A stretch of DNA of 64,000 nt from Vigna angularis (taxonomy: Eukaryota > Streptophyta > Magnoliopsida > Fabales > Fabaceae), in assembly GCF_016808095.1 (NCBI RefSeq), contig NC_068974.1, forward strand, positions 4,588,001 through 4,652,000, given 5' to 3'. Position numbers and translations under genes: made by a program. Below, piece after piece: positions 22,650 through 35,148 of this stretch; position 1 is the stretch's first letter; every line of letters begins with the position of its first letter. The notes under the pieces were generated by a model that was not told the DNA's origin, ran no database searches, and worked only from the letters and a program-made list of their open reading frames with translations.

Positions 22650-25471
22650 ATATCAAAGTCTTCCAATTGTTGTTTCATCCACAAAATTTGGGCACAACAG
22701 TTTCCAGCTGCAATATATTCAGCTTCGATGGTAGACAAAGCTACACATGCTTGTTTCTTTGAGTGCCATGACACTAAAGAACATCCCAAGAAATGACAGG
22801 TTCCACTAGTACTTTTTCTATCAATTTTACAACCATCATAATCTGCATCAGAGTATCAAATTAAACTAGGTGAGGCATCAGAGGGATACCAAAGTCCAAA
22901 TGAAGTAGTTCCCTTAAGATATTTTAGAATTCTCTTAACTGCAGTCAAATGAGATTCTTTAGGATTGGCTTGGTATCTAGCACATACACAAACACTCTGC
23001 ATAATATCTGGTCTACTAGCAGTTAAGTATAGCAAGGATCCTATCATGCCTCTAAACATGGTTTCATTCACTCCTTTTCCAATTTCATCCTTATCTAAAT
23101 AACATGAAGTACCCATGGGTGTACTAGCTTCCTTGCAGCTATCCATACCAAATTTCCTAAGAATTTCTCTACAGTATTTAGTTTGGGAGATGAATGTTCC
23201 ACCATTCATTTGTTTTATCTGTAGTCCTAAGAAAAAGTTTAACTCACCCATCATGGACATCTCGAATTCACCTTGCATTATTTTTGCAAACTCTTCACAC
23301 AAAGAATCATCAGTTGACCCAAAAATGATATCGTCTACATAAACTTGCACGATTAAAATGTGTTTTCCTACTTTCTTAATGAATAAGGTTGAATCAACCT
23401 TTCCTCTAGAAAATTCATTTTCAATTAAAAAGGTACTAAGTCTTTCATACCAAGACCTAGGTGCTTGTTTAAGACCATAAAGGGCCTTTTTCAACTTGTA
23501 AACATGATCAGGAAATTTAAAATCTTCAAAGCCAGGAGGTTGACTAACATACACTTCTTCTTTTATAAAACCATTTAAGAAAGCACTTTTTACATCCATT
23601 TGATATAGTTTAAATTTCATCAAAGATGCATATGCAAGTAATAATCTAATTGCTTCTAACCTGGCTACCGGTGCATACGTTTCATCATAATCTATACCTT
23701 CCTCTTGACAGTATCCCTTAGCAACTAGCCTTGCTTTATTCTTTGTGATGTTTCCATCCTCATCAAGCTTGTTCCTGAATACCCATTTTGTTCCTATGAC
23801 TTGGAATTCTTCTTGTTTTGGAATAAGTTCCCAAACTTCATTCCTTTCAAATTGATTTAGCTCTTCTTGCATAGCAATGCACCACTTGTCATCTTGAAGA
23901 GCTTCCTTTATATTTTTAGGTTCTACCTGAGACACAAAAGCAACAGTTAGACAAAAATTATTTAAATTATGTCTAGTAGTTACCCCTTTTGATATATCTC
24001 CTATGATGTTGTCCAAAGATAGTCCTCTTGGTTGTTGATAGCTTTTGGAATCAATGACTTGGGGTGTTTCTTGAAGCTCCGGAGGATAATTTTCATTTAG
24101 ATACATCTCCTCAAGGGCTTCTCTTAAGTAATCCTCATCACCTGCAATGGGTCTATTTGACTCAAGAGGATTTACCTCAAGGTCTACAATCTCATCAAAA
24201 ACAACATGCATTGATTCTTCAATTATCAGTGTTCTTCTATTGAACACTCTATAAGCTTTGCTAGTCAAAGAATATCCTAGAAAAATTGCTTCATCAGATT
24301 TTGCATCAAATTTTCCAAGATTATCTTTTCCATTATTTAAGACAAAGCATTTGCATCCAAAAATTTTCAAATGAGATATATTTGGTTTTCTACCATTCAA
24401 CAGTTCATATGGAGTTAATTTTAGAATTGGCCTAATAAGCATCCTATTTAACACATAACAAGCAGTACTTACTGCATCAGCCCAAAAGTATTTTGGAACA
24501 TTAGATTCATTCATAAGCGTTCTAGCTAATTCTTCTAATGATCTATTTTTCCTTTCAACAACACCATTCTGTTGGGGAGTTCTAGGTGCAGAAAAATTAT
24601 GTGCAATGCCAAATTCTTCACAAAATTTTCCAAACGATTCATTTTCAAATTCACCACCATGATCACTTCTCAAAGTTTTGATTTTCAAATCTTTTTCATT
24701 TTGAATACGTTTAGCAAAAGTTTTAAATGCTTTGAAAGCTTCACTTTTCAGAGTTAAAAAGAAAGTCCAAGTAAATCTAGAGTAATCATCAACAATTACA
24801 AGAGCATAGTAGTTTCCACCAAAACTTTTAATTCTAGATGGACCAAACAAGTCCATATGCAAAAGTTCTAAAGGTTTTGATGTTGAAATCATGCTTTTAG
24901 ATGAAAATGAAGATTTGGTTTGTTTACCCTTTTGACATGCAGAACAAAGTTTATCTTTCTCAAATTTTAGTTTAGGCAAACCAATCACAAGATCCTTAGA
25001 GATTAATTTATTTAAGTGTTGCATGTGAATATGTGCAGCTCTTTTGTGCCATAGCCATGGATTGTCTTCTTTAGCAACTAAGCATGTTATACTATGACTA
25101 GATGCACTCTCAATATCAATCAAATATATGTTATTATGCCTAACACCTTGCAAAGCAATTTCAGCAGAATTTTTATAATAAACAGTACATTTGTCACTCT
25201 CAAAAGTTACCTTGAAACCTTTGTCGCATAGTTGGCTTATGCTTAGAAGATTATGTTTGAGGCCTTCAACGTATAAGACGTCTTTTATTGTCAAAGTGTT
25301 TCCTCCTCCAGTGTTTCCAGTGCCCATTATTCTGCCTTTGTTGTTATCCTCATACGTTACAAATCCTTGCTTCTTTTTCTCAAAAGAGATGAATCTTTTC
25401 TTATCACCAGTCATGTGTCTTGAGCAACCACTGTCAAGATACCACAGTGACTTCTTGGACTTATATTGATC
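22650..25471 (-). pseudogene. Sirevirus pol: protease, integrase, reverse transcriptase, RNase H (N-terminal part)
   Basis: Open from 25471 to a TGA at 22856-22858, continuing in the same frame to the insertion at 22649. Order: protease ([11 protein letters not shown], catalytic DSG); GAG-pre-integrase with HHCC-type Cys pair (CSACQKGK); integrase core with [19 protein letters not shown] and [10 protein letters not shown] (D, D, E); RT with [21 protein letters not shown] and YVDDIIFGS; RNase H with [14 protein letters not shown] and LSTIEAEYIAAG. The TGA sits between WYPSDASPS and SDADYDG and truncates RNase H. The stretch downstream of the TGA is still well preserved. Its C-terminus is at 11615-11867. 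Confidence 0.93.
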
Positions 25472-25548
25472 CTACAAAACAAGTTAGCAAGAGTTTTAGG
25501 TCCCCAATCTAATTATGGGTCCTTGGGGTTAGTTCATGAGAATATAAA

Positions 25549-27189
25549 TCATTTCACAACTTTAACCCATGCATATTTACCATTTGGAATACCAAAATGT
25601 TTAATGTTGCATTTGTTTGATGTGTGTCCATGCTTCATACAGTAAAAACAACAAGCATTACTTACTTTGTTTTGAACAAAAGTCCCTTTTTCAACCCAAA
25701 CTCTACGAGTTCTTCTTACTTTGGACTTATTTATTTGATGCATATTTCAATTTTCAATATTGCTTCTATTAAGGTTTGTCTTAGCAGGTGAATTTGTCTT
25801 GGTTGCCTTTGCAAGTAAGTTTTCAAGTATGTCAATATCAAACATATGACTCTTACAAGATAAGCATTCAACAGGTTCAACAGTAGCATTTGCATCAGAT
25901 AATTTTGTTTCTAAAGTACTAACTTTATTTCTTAAGACAACTTCATCATCAAGCAACTTTTCATAATTCAATTTCAATTCATTATGCTCTTTCTTTAACT
26001 TTTTATGAGCAACATCAAGTTTTTCAGATTCATTTAACAAATCAAGAAATGCCTTTTGTAAATCAAATTCATCATTTGACTCTAAGCTAGAATCACTTAC
26101 TTGGCTTCCAGTATCTTCTAAGTCAGCCATTAGACAAATATTGACTTCTTCATCTGAATCACTTGAGCTTGTTGAGCTAGATGCATTGTCTTCCCAAGCT
26201 ATGTAAGCTTTCTTCTTCTTTGGGAATTTCCTTTCTTTCTTTTCTTCACTTTTCTTGTTCTTTGGACATTCAGTTTTCATGTGCCCTCTTTCTCCACATC
26301 CATAGCATTTAACACTTGAAGGAGATTCTTGATTTTCTTTCCTTTCTTTACGAAATTTGTCCTTTCCTTTTGCCTTCATAAACTTGGCAAATTTCTTTAT
26401 CATGAGGCTCATGTTCTCCTCATCGTCGTCGGAATCATCGTCCTCAATTCTCTTAGAACTTTTTCCTTTTGAGATTTCAGACTTGAAAGCTAGAGTTTTC
26501 CTATTGCCTTGATCCTCTTCAGCAGTCAATCTCCTCAACTCAAGTTCATGCTCACGGAGCTTTCCAAACAAGATTGCCATTGACATTTGAGTAAGATTTT
26601 GAGACTCCGAGATGGCAGTCACCTTTGGTTGACAAGACCTGTCCAGAGATTTCAGAATTTTCACATTAAGTTCATCAGTATCAAAAGTCTTACCCAACCC
26701 TGTTAAATGATTCACAATATGAGTGAATCGTTTTTGAACGTCAGAGATCGTTTCTCCAGGTTGCATTCTGAACATCTCATATTCCTGAATGAGAGTGTTC
26801 TTCCTAGCGCGCTTCACGTCCTCTGTTCCTTCATGAGTGACTCTGAGGACTTCCCACATCTCCTGTGCTGTCTTACACACTGAAATTCTATAAAATTCAT
26901 CAAGTACAACAGCAGATGAAATTATATTGCGAGCTTTAATATCAAACTGAGCTCGTCTATTTTCTTCAGCAGTCCAATTAAAATAAGGTTTTTCATTCTC
27001 TACACCATCAACAATATTCATAGGAATATAAGGGCCATTTTGTACAGCTTCCCAGATACCTCTATCAACAAACCCCATAAAAATCTCCATTCTCACTTTC
27101 CAAAAAGCATAGTTATCACCAGTAAACAATGGAGGTCTGTTAATGGAAGCACCCTCAGCATATACATGGTTTTGATTGTGACCGGCCAT
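25549..27189 (-). pseudogene. Sirevirus gag with two zinc knuckles, one in-frame stop
   Basis: 480 codons from MAGHNQNHVY to a TGA at 25747-25749, then 65 more in the same frame to 25549. The N-terminus contains the copia gag region (GDNYAFWKVRM, KARNIISSAVVLDEF, EMWEVLRVTHEG, YEMFRMQPGETI). A CCHC knuckle CYGCGERGHMKTEC lies near residue 297, followed by a basic then acidic Ser-rich stretch and a long charged helical segment. A second knuckle CFYCMKHGHTSNKC comes after the TGA. Gag would form the capsid and bind RNA. The pol frame differs from this one, so a frame change occurs at 25472-25549. Confidence 0.9.
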
Positions 27190-27220
27190 TTTCGCAAATT
27201 TTGAAAAACTATCAAAGCAA

Positions 27221-27232
27221 GCTCTGATACCA
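27221..27232 (-). other. Primer binding site, initiator-Met tRNA
   Basis: Minus-strand TGGTATCAGAGC, two bases after the 5' LTR end, complementary to the 3' end of initiator tRNA-Met. Confidence 0.95.
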
Positions 27233-27234
27233 AT

Positions 27235-28196
27235 TGTTGGAACAATCGGTACCGTTATAGAGTCATGCAGCGGAATTAAAAACTTGAAAGAGAGTGGAAA
27301 GCGTGTTCGGTCACCTTTTTAAGATAAATTTGTAAAAATAATTTTCTTTCAGAAAATTTATCGAACAATTAATATGCGTAAAAAATAAAGAGTGTAGGGA
27401 ATAGAAAATCACACGAGTAATTTTTATACTGGTTCGATTCAACAGAATCTACGTCCAGTCGTTAATCACTATAAAATGTGATTAACAATTCCATTAAAAA
27501 GATGTTTCACAGATTACAACAAATAGTTAATAAAGCAGATAAATAAACCTTCCTTCGACGAACGAACCAGAAGAAGAACACTCTGCCAATTCGAAGAGAA
27601 CCGCTCCGACTATCGACAAACGAAACACGAGCTTCTCCTATTCACGAGACCAGGCAGAGCACCTTGCTAACTCGAAGAGAGCTTGCTCCGACAATCGACA
27701 CACGAAACGCGAGCCTCTCCTGTTCACGAGACCAAGCAAGGGAACTTGAACTATAGCTTCTGAGAACTTCCTCTGACAAACAGTATTCTGCTAGAGCTTC
27801 TGTTCAACAACGTTGTATTCTAATTTCTCCAAAACAAAATATATAGCCAAGTACACTGAGTGCCAAAGATCAGCTCGCAACTGCCATGAATAATCGATTA
27901 TTGTAAGTGATAATCGATTATTCAAGTCCGTTACAGGTTTTCAAAAATGTGATAATCGATTATATGAAGTGATAATCGATTATTCAAGTAAGACTTGTGA
28001 TAATCGATTATTGCTTAATCATAATCGATTATTGCAGTTAAAAATGCAAGTTTACAAGGTTTACAAGAATTTCCTACTACATTTAATTTCTACAAATTGC
28101 TTTTAACTAATTCTAATATCTTCTTCAACTAAAACTTCTTGTAGCATCATCAAAACAAATTTCTTCAAGATTTACCAATACTCCTTATTGGTAACA
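27235..28196 (-). repeat. 5' LTR of the Sirevirus element
   Basis: 962 bp, TG...CA. Carries the same six ATAATCGATTAT palindromes (about 27890-28045) and TATATA (about 27836-27845) as the 3' LTR. Confidence 0.95.
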
Positions 28197-28201
28197 TAGA
28201 C
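28197..28201. repeat. Target-site duplication (TAGAC) of the Sirevirus element, right copy
   Basis: Matches 8686-8690. Confidence 0.93.
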
Positions 28202-29406
28202 AACACATTAAAAACTTCAAAATTTTTATCTAGCATTTGACACTCACAAACATTAAATCCAGATCAAATAATTTGACTCATTCAGTGTTTTGAATTGCAC
28301 CCTAACTCAAGGAGACACCTTGGAAAAGAAAAGCTCACTGTGGACCTAATACAGTTTCTCTGATTAGAGAAAATAAAGTGCAGTTTCACAATTCAAAACC
28401 TAAATAAAACCAAAATTTTTTATTCCGAAAAGACAACACCGTACTTATCTAACACCTTAGTCGTATAACACAATAAATTAGGTTGTCTAGACATTTAGGT
28501 TGTCTAATGCATTTACCTAATGATTTCTATAATTAGAATCATTTAACACCTTGACTCGTCTAATCTTTAGACTTTTCTAATACTTTAGATTTGGCCTTTG
28601 TACTTTTTAACGAGTATAAGTCAATTAAGAAATTTCAAATAATATTACTCATCGTATATTTTGATATTCAAACAACAACGTTAACAAATTTCTCATTCTC
28701 ACTACTTCCACTAGATACTCTTTTTTAGTTGTCTAACCACACTTTCACCTTTTGACCAGAGACTTTATCGAGATTTTCTCATTCTTATTAATTGAGGTTT
28801 TCCTATTTTAACAATTACTAATTAAATTTGATACTAACCCTTTCAAGAATTAGGTTGGATAAATCGAGTCACTTCATAGCACTATCGATAATGTTGGCAA
28901 GAATGGTGTGGTAAATGTACCATGATTAGCGTGGCATAGGTAGATGGAAAGGTAGCGACCCACTCATGTAACATACTTAAAAATCAAGAAAAGGGTTTTG
29001 AAGAAATGACCTTGAATGTCGACCTCCAAAATGAAAATTGTCAAAATTCAATCTCATATTTCATTGTTGAAGACAAAGTTTAGGCTTATTCACCCTAACT
29101 CAATCCCACTGCACTTCTTCATGGCTTTCAAATTTTTGGGAGGGATTTCTATACCTACATGGCTATAACCCAAATAAAATACAACACATAACATATAAAT
29201 TAGAATTTTATTCTAGTGTTATATACATAAAATTCCATTTGTGAGAGATATTTAAACAAAAGTTTTGCAACTTATTTCAAAACTAAATTAAAATATGAAA
29301 AAGAACAATAATATTAATCTTCCACTGCAAAAAAGAAATATATTATAAAAGTAGTTTATTGGATGCTAGTTTTTCTTAACTTCATAAAGTTTAATTAAAA
29401 AACAAA
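28202..29406. other. Intergenic DNA
   Basis: Continuation of the stretch left of the Sirevirus. AT-rich with no ORF of note and no recognisable ends of further elements. Confidence 0.5.
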
Positions 29407-31570
29407 TTAATTACCACAATTACCACCGGGTCCTCCAAACAGGAGAATGTAACCATAATAGGGGTCTTGATCTCCATAATATCTAACATCGTAACAATTG
29501 GGATTGTCACTAAAAGAGTGAGTTTCATATACTTTAGCTCCATGAGTTTTTCTTTCATTATCTTGAATCGAAACTTCTTTATAAAAACAAGCGTGCGTAG
29601 CATTATTATCACGAGCAAAATGGCCAGATCCCATTTGAGGACTTTGAGTACCAGGATGAGTTCTTGTTCTTCCACCCTAACCTACTTCATTAGCTGAACT
29701 CATGTTTGAGAACAATTTTGCTGGAAGATATCCAATAAACGTATTGGCTATACTTATCCACCAATTTTTGGTCACAGCATCCTAAAAGCATACGCACTTT
29801 TATGAAAAAAAATATATCATGCCTAGTGTTAAATGTTTCTACAGTACTGTATTACTTATTATGTTTTCACTATATGAATTCAGTTAAAAAGGTGTATTCA
29901 AGAAATCAAAGTATATTAATCTGACATGTATTAAATCTAGTTCACATCGAATATTATAGCATCCGGTATTCTTGTAGTTATCTAACTGTAAAAGTTTAAC
30001 AACATATCAAATTTTGAATAGTAATATTAATATGATATATTAGTTAATTCAAATTTATTTAGATCTATGGTATGGATTTAATTATATCCTTAAATACGAA
30101 ATCAAAAAGAGAAAAAAATATCCTTAGTGTTAAGTAAGAAAACTTATTATAGGAGTAAATATATGTTATATTTCTATAAACTAAGTATAAAAAAATGAAA
30201 TGATAACTTCTTACCGTCCATGACATATAAACATGGCTTGCATAATCACCATACAATTTTGGAATCACCTGATGAGAATGTATTGTATTACTTATAATAT
30301 TTTTTTCTTTTTCAAATTAATAGCAATTAAGTCACTCACATGCACATACACATATACACATGCTCACGCACATGTATGCATTACACATGCACATAGTATG
30401 TTAGAACATACACATACACACACATCTTTATCCACACAAAAACACAAGCACACAGATACAATGCTCACGCATGTACATAGATACACACAAGGTCACACAC
30501 AAACACACACCTACACCGACGAGCACATACACCCACATCCATACACGCTCCCACACTAACAAACACATGCATACACACACATACATAAAAAATGCTAATT
30601 GTGAAAATTTTAACTCACATGCCATCCCAATGAGATCTTGTTAGTGGATTCTTTGGGGCCATTTTGAACCCATATATGAGACATAGAGATTTGAAACTTG
30701 TTATCAACCCGTGGATTAAAAAGACTATTTATACCTACGACTCCGTAATAAGGACCATAATTTGGTTTAAGGGCAACTTCTGCAATCTGAAAAATTCAAT
30801 ATATTTAAATAAATAGCCAAATTGAAAAAAAAAAATAGATGGAATACAATTTTAAAAAATAAAGTACAAACATTTTAAACTACTTTGATAAAAAGAGCTT
30901 ACATGAACACCAGGAATATCTTGAACTAATATATGATCGTTGAGTAATGATTTTTCTCTCATAAAATCATCTTCTATTGTTCTCAATATAGGAACAGTTC
31001 CCATCGGACATTCATCCTTACCCAATCCAAATATGGGTCCTTTTCCTAAAGTTTTTTGTTTTGTCTCTCGAGTTACATTTTGAAAGTTGGGTTTTCTCTA
31101 AAAAAAATAATAAAGAAACAACTCTCAAGAGTATGGAAACACATGGTGGAAGAAGAGTTGAAAGTTAACCATATGAGAAAGAAATTGAAAGTGAATTTTT
31201 TTTGTAATTAAAAATTTTAGTTATATACCTGCAACTTATGACCCTTTAGTAAAGGATGTTCAAATGATGGTTGTTTGTAAATGTCAATGCAATCAATAAT
31301 TTGTCCACTTTCCATCTATCAAATCCAAAATAAATATCAAAAAACTGAAACATACATGAATATCAAAATAGAAATATCAACTAAAAGAAGCATATAATGA
31401 AATATCAAAAAGTTGAAACATACATGAATACTCTTAATAGAAGACTTATTAATAATCTCAACTTCTCTCTCTAACTTCAAATCTTCCTTTAGTATAGATG
31501 GAATTCCGTCAACTTTATAGCAAACATGACTACTCAACAAATATAGAACAAATAGCAATATATGAATCAT
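29407..31570 (-). pseudogene. Neprosin-family (DUF239) secreted peptidase-like gene, six exons, damaged
   Basis: Exons 31424-31570, 31229-31315, 30903-31097, 30619-30786, 30215-30268 and 29407-29781, all GT-AG and all phase 0, sum to 341 codons. Exon 1 begins with a signal peptide (MIHILLFVLYLLSS). Exons 1-3 match the neprosin activation peptide (IIDCIDIYKQPSFEHPLL; CPMGTVPILRT). Exons 4-6 match the neprosin domain (GINSLFNPRVDNKFQIS, NWWISIANTFIGYLPAKLF, MGSGHFARDN, NCYDVRYYG, GYILLFGGPGG). Two defects: TAG at 29677-29679 (codon 252, where the family has Trp), and absence of the exon with the TGCYNxxCPGF segment; the 433-bp intron between exons 5 and 6 holds no trace of it. The family GSGHF-P-E motif is changed to GSGHFARD, possibly losing a catalytic Glu (recalled). 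The family is extracellular, prolyl-cleaving in Nepenthes neprosin. Confidence 0.85.
30330..30600. repeat. CA-rich microsatellite in intron 4 of the neprosin-like gene
   Basis: About 250 bp of imperfect CACA/CATA words with scattered interruptions. The ORFs on both strands here (His/Thr or Val/Cys rich) are microsatellite artefacts. Confidence 0.9.
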
Positions 31571-31594
31571 CTTTTCCACCACTACAATAGGTTG

Positions 31595-31683
<89 letters not shown>

Positions 31684-31700
31684 AATATATATATATAAAT
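31595..31700. repeat. (TA)n microsatellite 5' of the neprosin-like gene
   Basis: About 100 bp of nearly pure TA, starting about 25 bp upstream of the start codon at 31570. A second TA tract lies at 32012-32050 and a short one near 32527-32543. Its position replaces any ordinary core promoter. Confidence 0.95.
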
Positions 31701-32005
31701 TAATTGAAATATTCAAAGTCAAATTAATAACATTTTTAGATGAATATTAACGTCAAACGTGTGATGAATATAGTCATGAATGTCAAAAAGAAAATGTATA
31801 ATACTCATCGGTTTCTTCTCATGATTTTAATTTTTTTCTATAAAATTTGAACAACATACTTAAAATTTAATAACTATTGTTATTTATTATATATCAATTA
31901 ATATATCATTTAATACTTACTATTTATTATTTATAATATCGCATTTATTATCGTTTATTATATATCTTTATTAACTTTTAATAAATATGTCATTTATAAT
32001 TATAT

Positions 32006-32053
<48 letters not shown>

Positions 32054-33749
32054 AACTGATTAAAATAATCAAAGTAAACTTAATAACATTTTTAGACGAA
32101 TGATAAAGTAAAATATTTTCTGTATATGTACAACGTTCTGCTTCTTCACATTTATATTTTTAATCCTTTTTATAAAATTAGAATAAAGAATATTTAACGT
32201 AATAACTATTTACGTTACTTATGATATAGTAAGTCATACAAAACATTTAATATTTAACACTTATTATTTATTATATGGCAGTTACTAATATTCAATTTAC
32301 GTTTTTATTAACTTTTAATAAATATATGTCATTTATATTTTCATTTATGATTTTGAATCTTTTTTAATAAATTTGAACAAAATATTTAACATATAATTAC
32401 TATATGTTACTTATTATATAGTTATTAATGCATAACACTTAATATTTAGTATTTATTATATTGTATTTATTAGCGTTTATTACATATCTTCATTAACTTT
32501 TAATAAATATATGTTATTTTTAATTATATATATATATATATATAATTTATTAAAATATATATTCAAAGTCAAGTCAAATATTTTAAAAATGTAGTAAAAC
32601 AACAGCAAAAAGGAAACGACAACGATTATTTTTTACAATTGACAATAATTTTCAAATCGTGGTAAAAAAGGTGAATTTTTGGCCTTGATTAGAAACCAAG
32701 ATATAAAAAGGGTGGATTTCGGCCTCAATTCACAAATGCCCAAAACAATAGACAAAAAAAAACTGGCTTTTTCGCAGTGGTTATATAGATAACCGTTGCC
32801 ATAAAGTGTGTCATATTTAAATAAATATTTAATTTTAAAAGTCTATGGCAGCGATAAGAACCGTTGTTATAGGTCCTTAAAATTAAATATTTATTTAAAA
32901 TGTGGAATGGTACTAGGTTGGATCATAACCGAGGCCATAGACCCTTTTCTGCTTCGGTTTTGACCACAACTATTGTCTAAAGTCTGCGTTTCTTTAATAA
33001 TGGTTTTGTTTCTGTAATATTCCTTATCATAGAAACTTACCTGCATATAAAATCAAAGTATTCACAGCACACAAATATAGTCTAGAATATTAATTTCAAT
33101 GAAATACATAATTATAATCATAAATCAACTCAATTATAATATGCTAATATACAACTTATTATATCCTAATAACTTCGCATTATTGTGTAATTGTATTACA
33201 TGTTTTACATGTGCTTTCCATATGTAAAGAATGGACTTCTCGAGAATTAGAAGAGGAGTCTTGAATCTCTACACGAGACACATGATTTCAATTAGTGTAT
33301 ATGAATTTCCAAACCATGGAGAATTTTTTTATTAAGTCCAAATATTACCGTTTCCCAGCCACTTGTAATATGGGCACGAATAGTGGTTGTCATCCAATAA
33401 ATTAATAATGGTGCTTATATGAACCAGTTTGTCTATTGTACTACAATATATCATTATAATTATAAATAGTTAATGAAGATCGTTAGAATAAAAAAATTAT
33501 AAGAAAGTATGGACCAAAATACTAAACCTTGAGGGCAACCACGCAATCTTTTCAACTGTAGTTGATTTCCCTAACAACATTATATGTGCTACAATTGAAC
33601 TATAAACTAATTAGCTTTAGGATATACTTATATAACAAAGAAAGTCCAAACATTGTGGTTCTTACCAATCTACTACTTGTCTGAGATGCTTGGGAGGAGA
33701 CTTATGCAATGGTCATGTTGATAGGGAGAGCAATATAAGTGCTAAATCT
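31701..33749. other. AT-rich repeat-laden intergenic DNA
   Basis: Three diverged copies of an AT-rich module ('ttaataaatatgtcatttat', 'cttttaataaatatat') at about 31740-32000, 32080-32350 and 32350-32540, plus a hairpin at 32814-32899. The paired 'aaccgttgccata' and 'gaaccgttgttatag' words suggest a decayed DNA transposon. No gene. Confidence 0.5.
32814..32899. repeat. Inverted repeat (hairpin)
   Basis: Arms of about 23 nt, 32814-32837 and 32877-32899, are reverse complements (atttaaataaatatttaat type) around a 39-nt loop. Confidence 0.75.
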
Positions 33750-35110
33750 ATCCCTGATGTGTTTGGTTTTTGATAATGACAACTCATTGATGATGACAAC
33801 ACATATATGTTTTCATGACAACACAAAAATGTTTCTTTATGAATTGATACATATGTTGTTGTGTAAATGTTTCTTTATGATTAATACATATGATGATATG
33901 TTGATTGGTCTACATACTTTTGTGATCATAATTGTGTTTATATCTACTATATGCATACTCATGTTTTTAAGTGATAAAACCACAAGCACAAAGTAACTCT
34001 GTATGAAATAATCGATTATAGTGAAGCTGTAATCAATTAAGTTCATCAGATAACTTATGTTTAAAACTGTGGTAAAACAACAAGTTTTAACCGATTACAT
34101 TAAGTGCATAATCAATTAAAACTCGTGTCTTTGCAAACATCTTTTTGAAATGTGTTGTGATGAGTTTTGAAGTGAAAAAGTTTTCAAGATTTGTTTAAGT
34201 GTATACCTTAATCGATTACATTGTTAATGTAATCAATTAAGTCTTTTATTCATTGAAAACTGTTTTCAAGCTAAGTCATAACAGGGATAACGGTCATATT
34301 TTAAAATATTTTGACTAGCATTTATTAGCAATCGATTACATTAAATGCGTAAAATTAGAAGTGTTTTAATTGTAATTCTATTACAACTATACATAGTGTA
34401 ACCGATTATGTTACTTATGTAATCGATTAAAATGCGTATAATATGAGAAAAACTATAGAATGACGCATTGTGCTTTGTATTAACAACTTTTAACACTTTG
34501 AACATTTGAGAACTTTCATATATGATATCAAAGAGTTTTAGAGAAATTTTATAGGTGCACAGAATCGCTCCAAGAATCAAGATTCAAAGAAAGTGATACT
34601 CTTGAAGGATTTTTGAAGAACAAGTTGAAGCGCTCACTGACTGATCAAATTCTGCACAACTCAAGTGTTTTCTATTCTGATCAGATTTCATTTTTACAAT
34701 CAAGAGGATTGTTGTTTCCCTGTGCGCTGGCTAGGAAGAAGAACGTGAGGTTCTTGGTACTTTGAGAAAAGTCTCGAAGAGTTGTTGCAGTTAAGAGGGT
34801 TGTTCTTCTGTAGGTTGTATTTGCTATATTAGATTGGTTTAGTTAAAGAGGTATTTTACATTTGAGAAGTGTTCTCTATAAATCCTTGTTGAAATATTTA
34901 TAGTAGAAAGTCTTTCAATCTCAGGTTGATTGAAAGAGACGGGATGTAGGCATTGAGGCCAAACCAGGATAAAAAGATTGTGTTTGTTTTCTTTCTCTAT
35001 ATCTCTATTTCTTTATTATTCGTAATTGTGTTGTGCACATTTAAAGATCATCTTAATTTTCCAGAAAGATTTAAAAAGAAAGAGTTTTTAATAGTTAGCA
35101 ATTCCCCCCC
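33750..35110 (+). mobile_element. Decayed Sirevirus-like LTR, probably solo
   Basis: Contains degenerate palindromes (AATCGATTATAG, TAATCGATTACATT, TAATCGATTAAAAT) and, near 34935-34990, 'gatgtaggcattgaggccaaaccaggataaa', parallel to the 3' portion of the LTR at 40765-40800. It ends in a C-run (35105-35122). No internal region or PBS follows. Boundaries are approximate. Confidence 0.45.
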
Positions 35111-35148
35111 CCCCCTCCCCCCTTATATTGTTAGTTACACCAAACATA

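Larger units (their letters stand above)
8691..28196 (-). mobile_element. Sirevirus-type Ty1/copia retrotransposon, nearly complete, with a nested insertion
   Basis: 962-bp LTRs (8691-9652 and 27235-28196), both TG...CA, flanked by TAGAC. In minus-strand order: 5' LTR, initiator-Met PBS, gag with zinc knuckles, protease, integrase, RT, RNase H, env-like ORF, polypurine tract, 3' LTR. Without the inner element it would be about 8.7 kb. The LTRs differ at 8 positions by eye. Damage is light: in-frame stops in gag tail, RNase H and env-like ORF, plus the nested insertion at 11868-22644. The copia domain order with an env-like third ORF and repeated palindromes places it in the Sirevirus (SIRE1/Maximus) lineage. 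Confidence 0.93.

Noticed and set aside
23115..25469. Several plus-strand ORFs across the Sirevirus pol
   Set aside because: Complement-strand shadows of the pol frame, which carries all catalytic motifs.
29391..29675. 94-residue minus-strand hydrophobic ORF
   Set aside because: Frame shadow of exon 6 of the neprosin-like gene, which reads GSGHFARDN and GGPGG in another frame.
30233..30625. His/Thr-rich and Val/Cys-rich ORFs
   Set aside because: CA microsatellite inside intron 4 of the neprosin-like gene.
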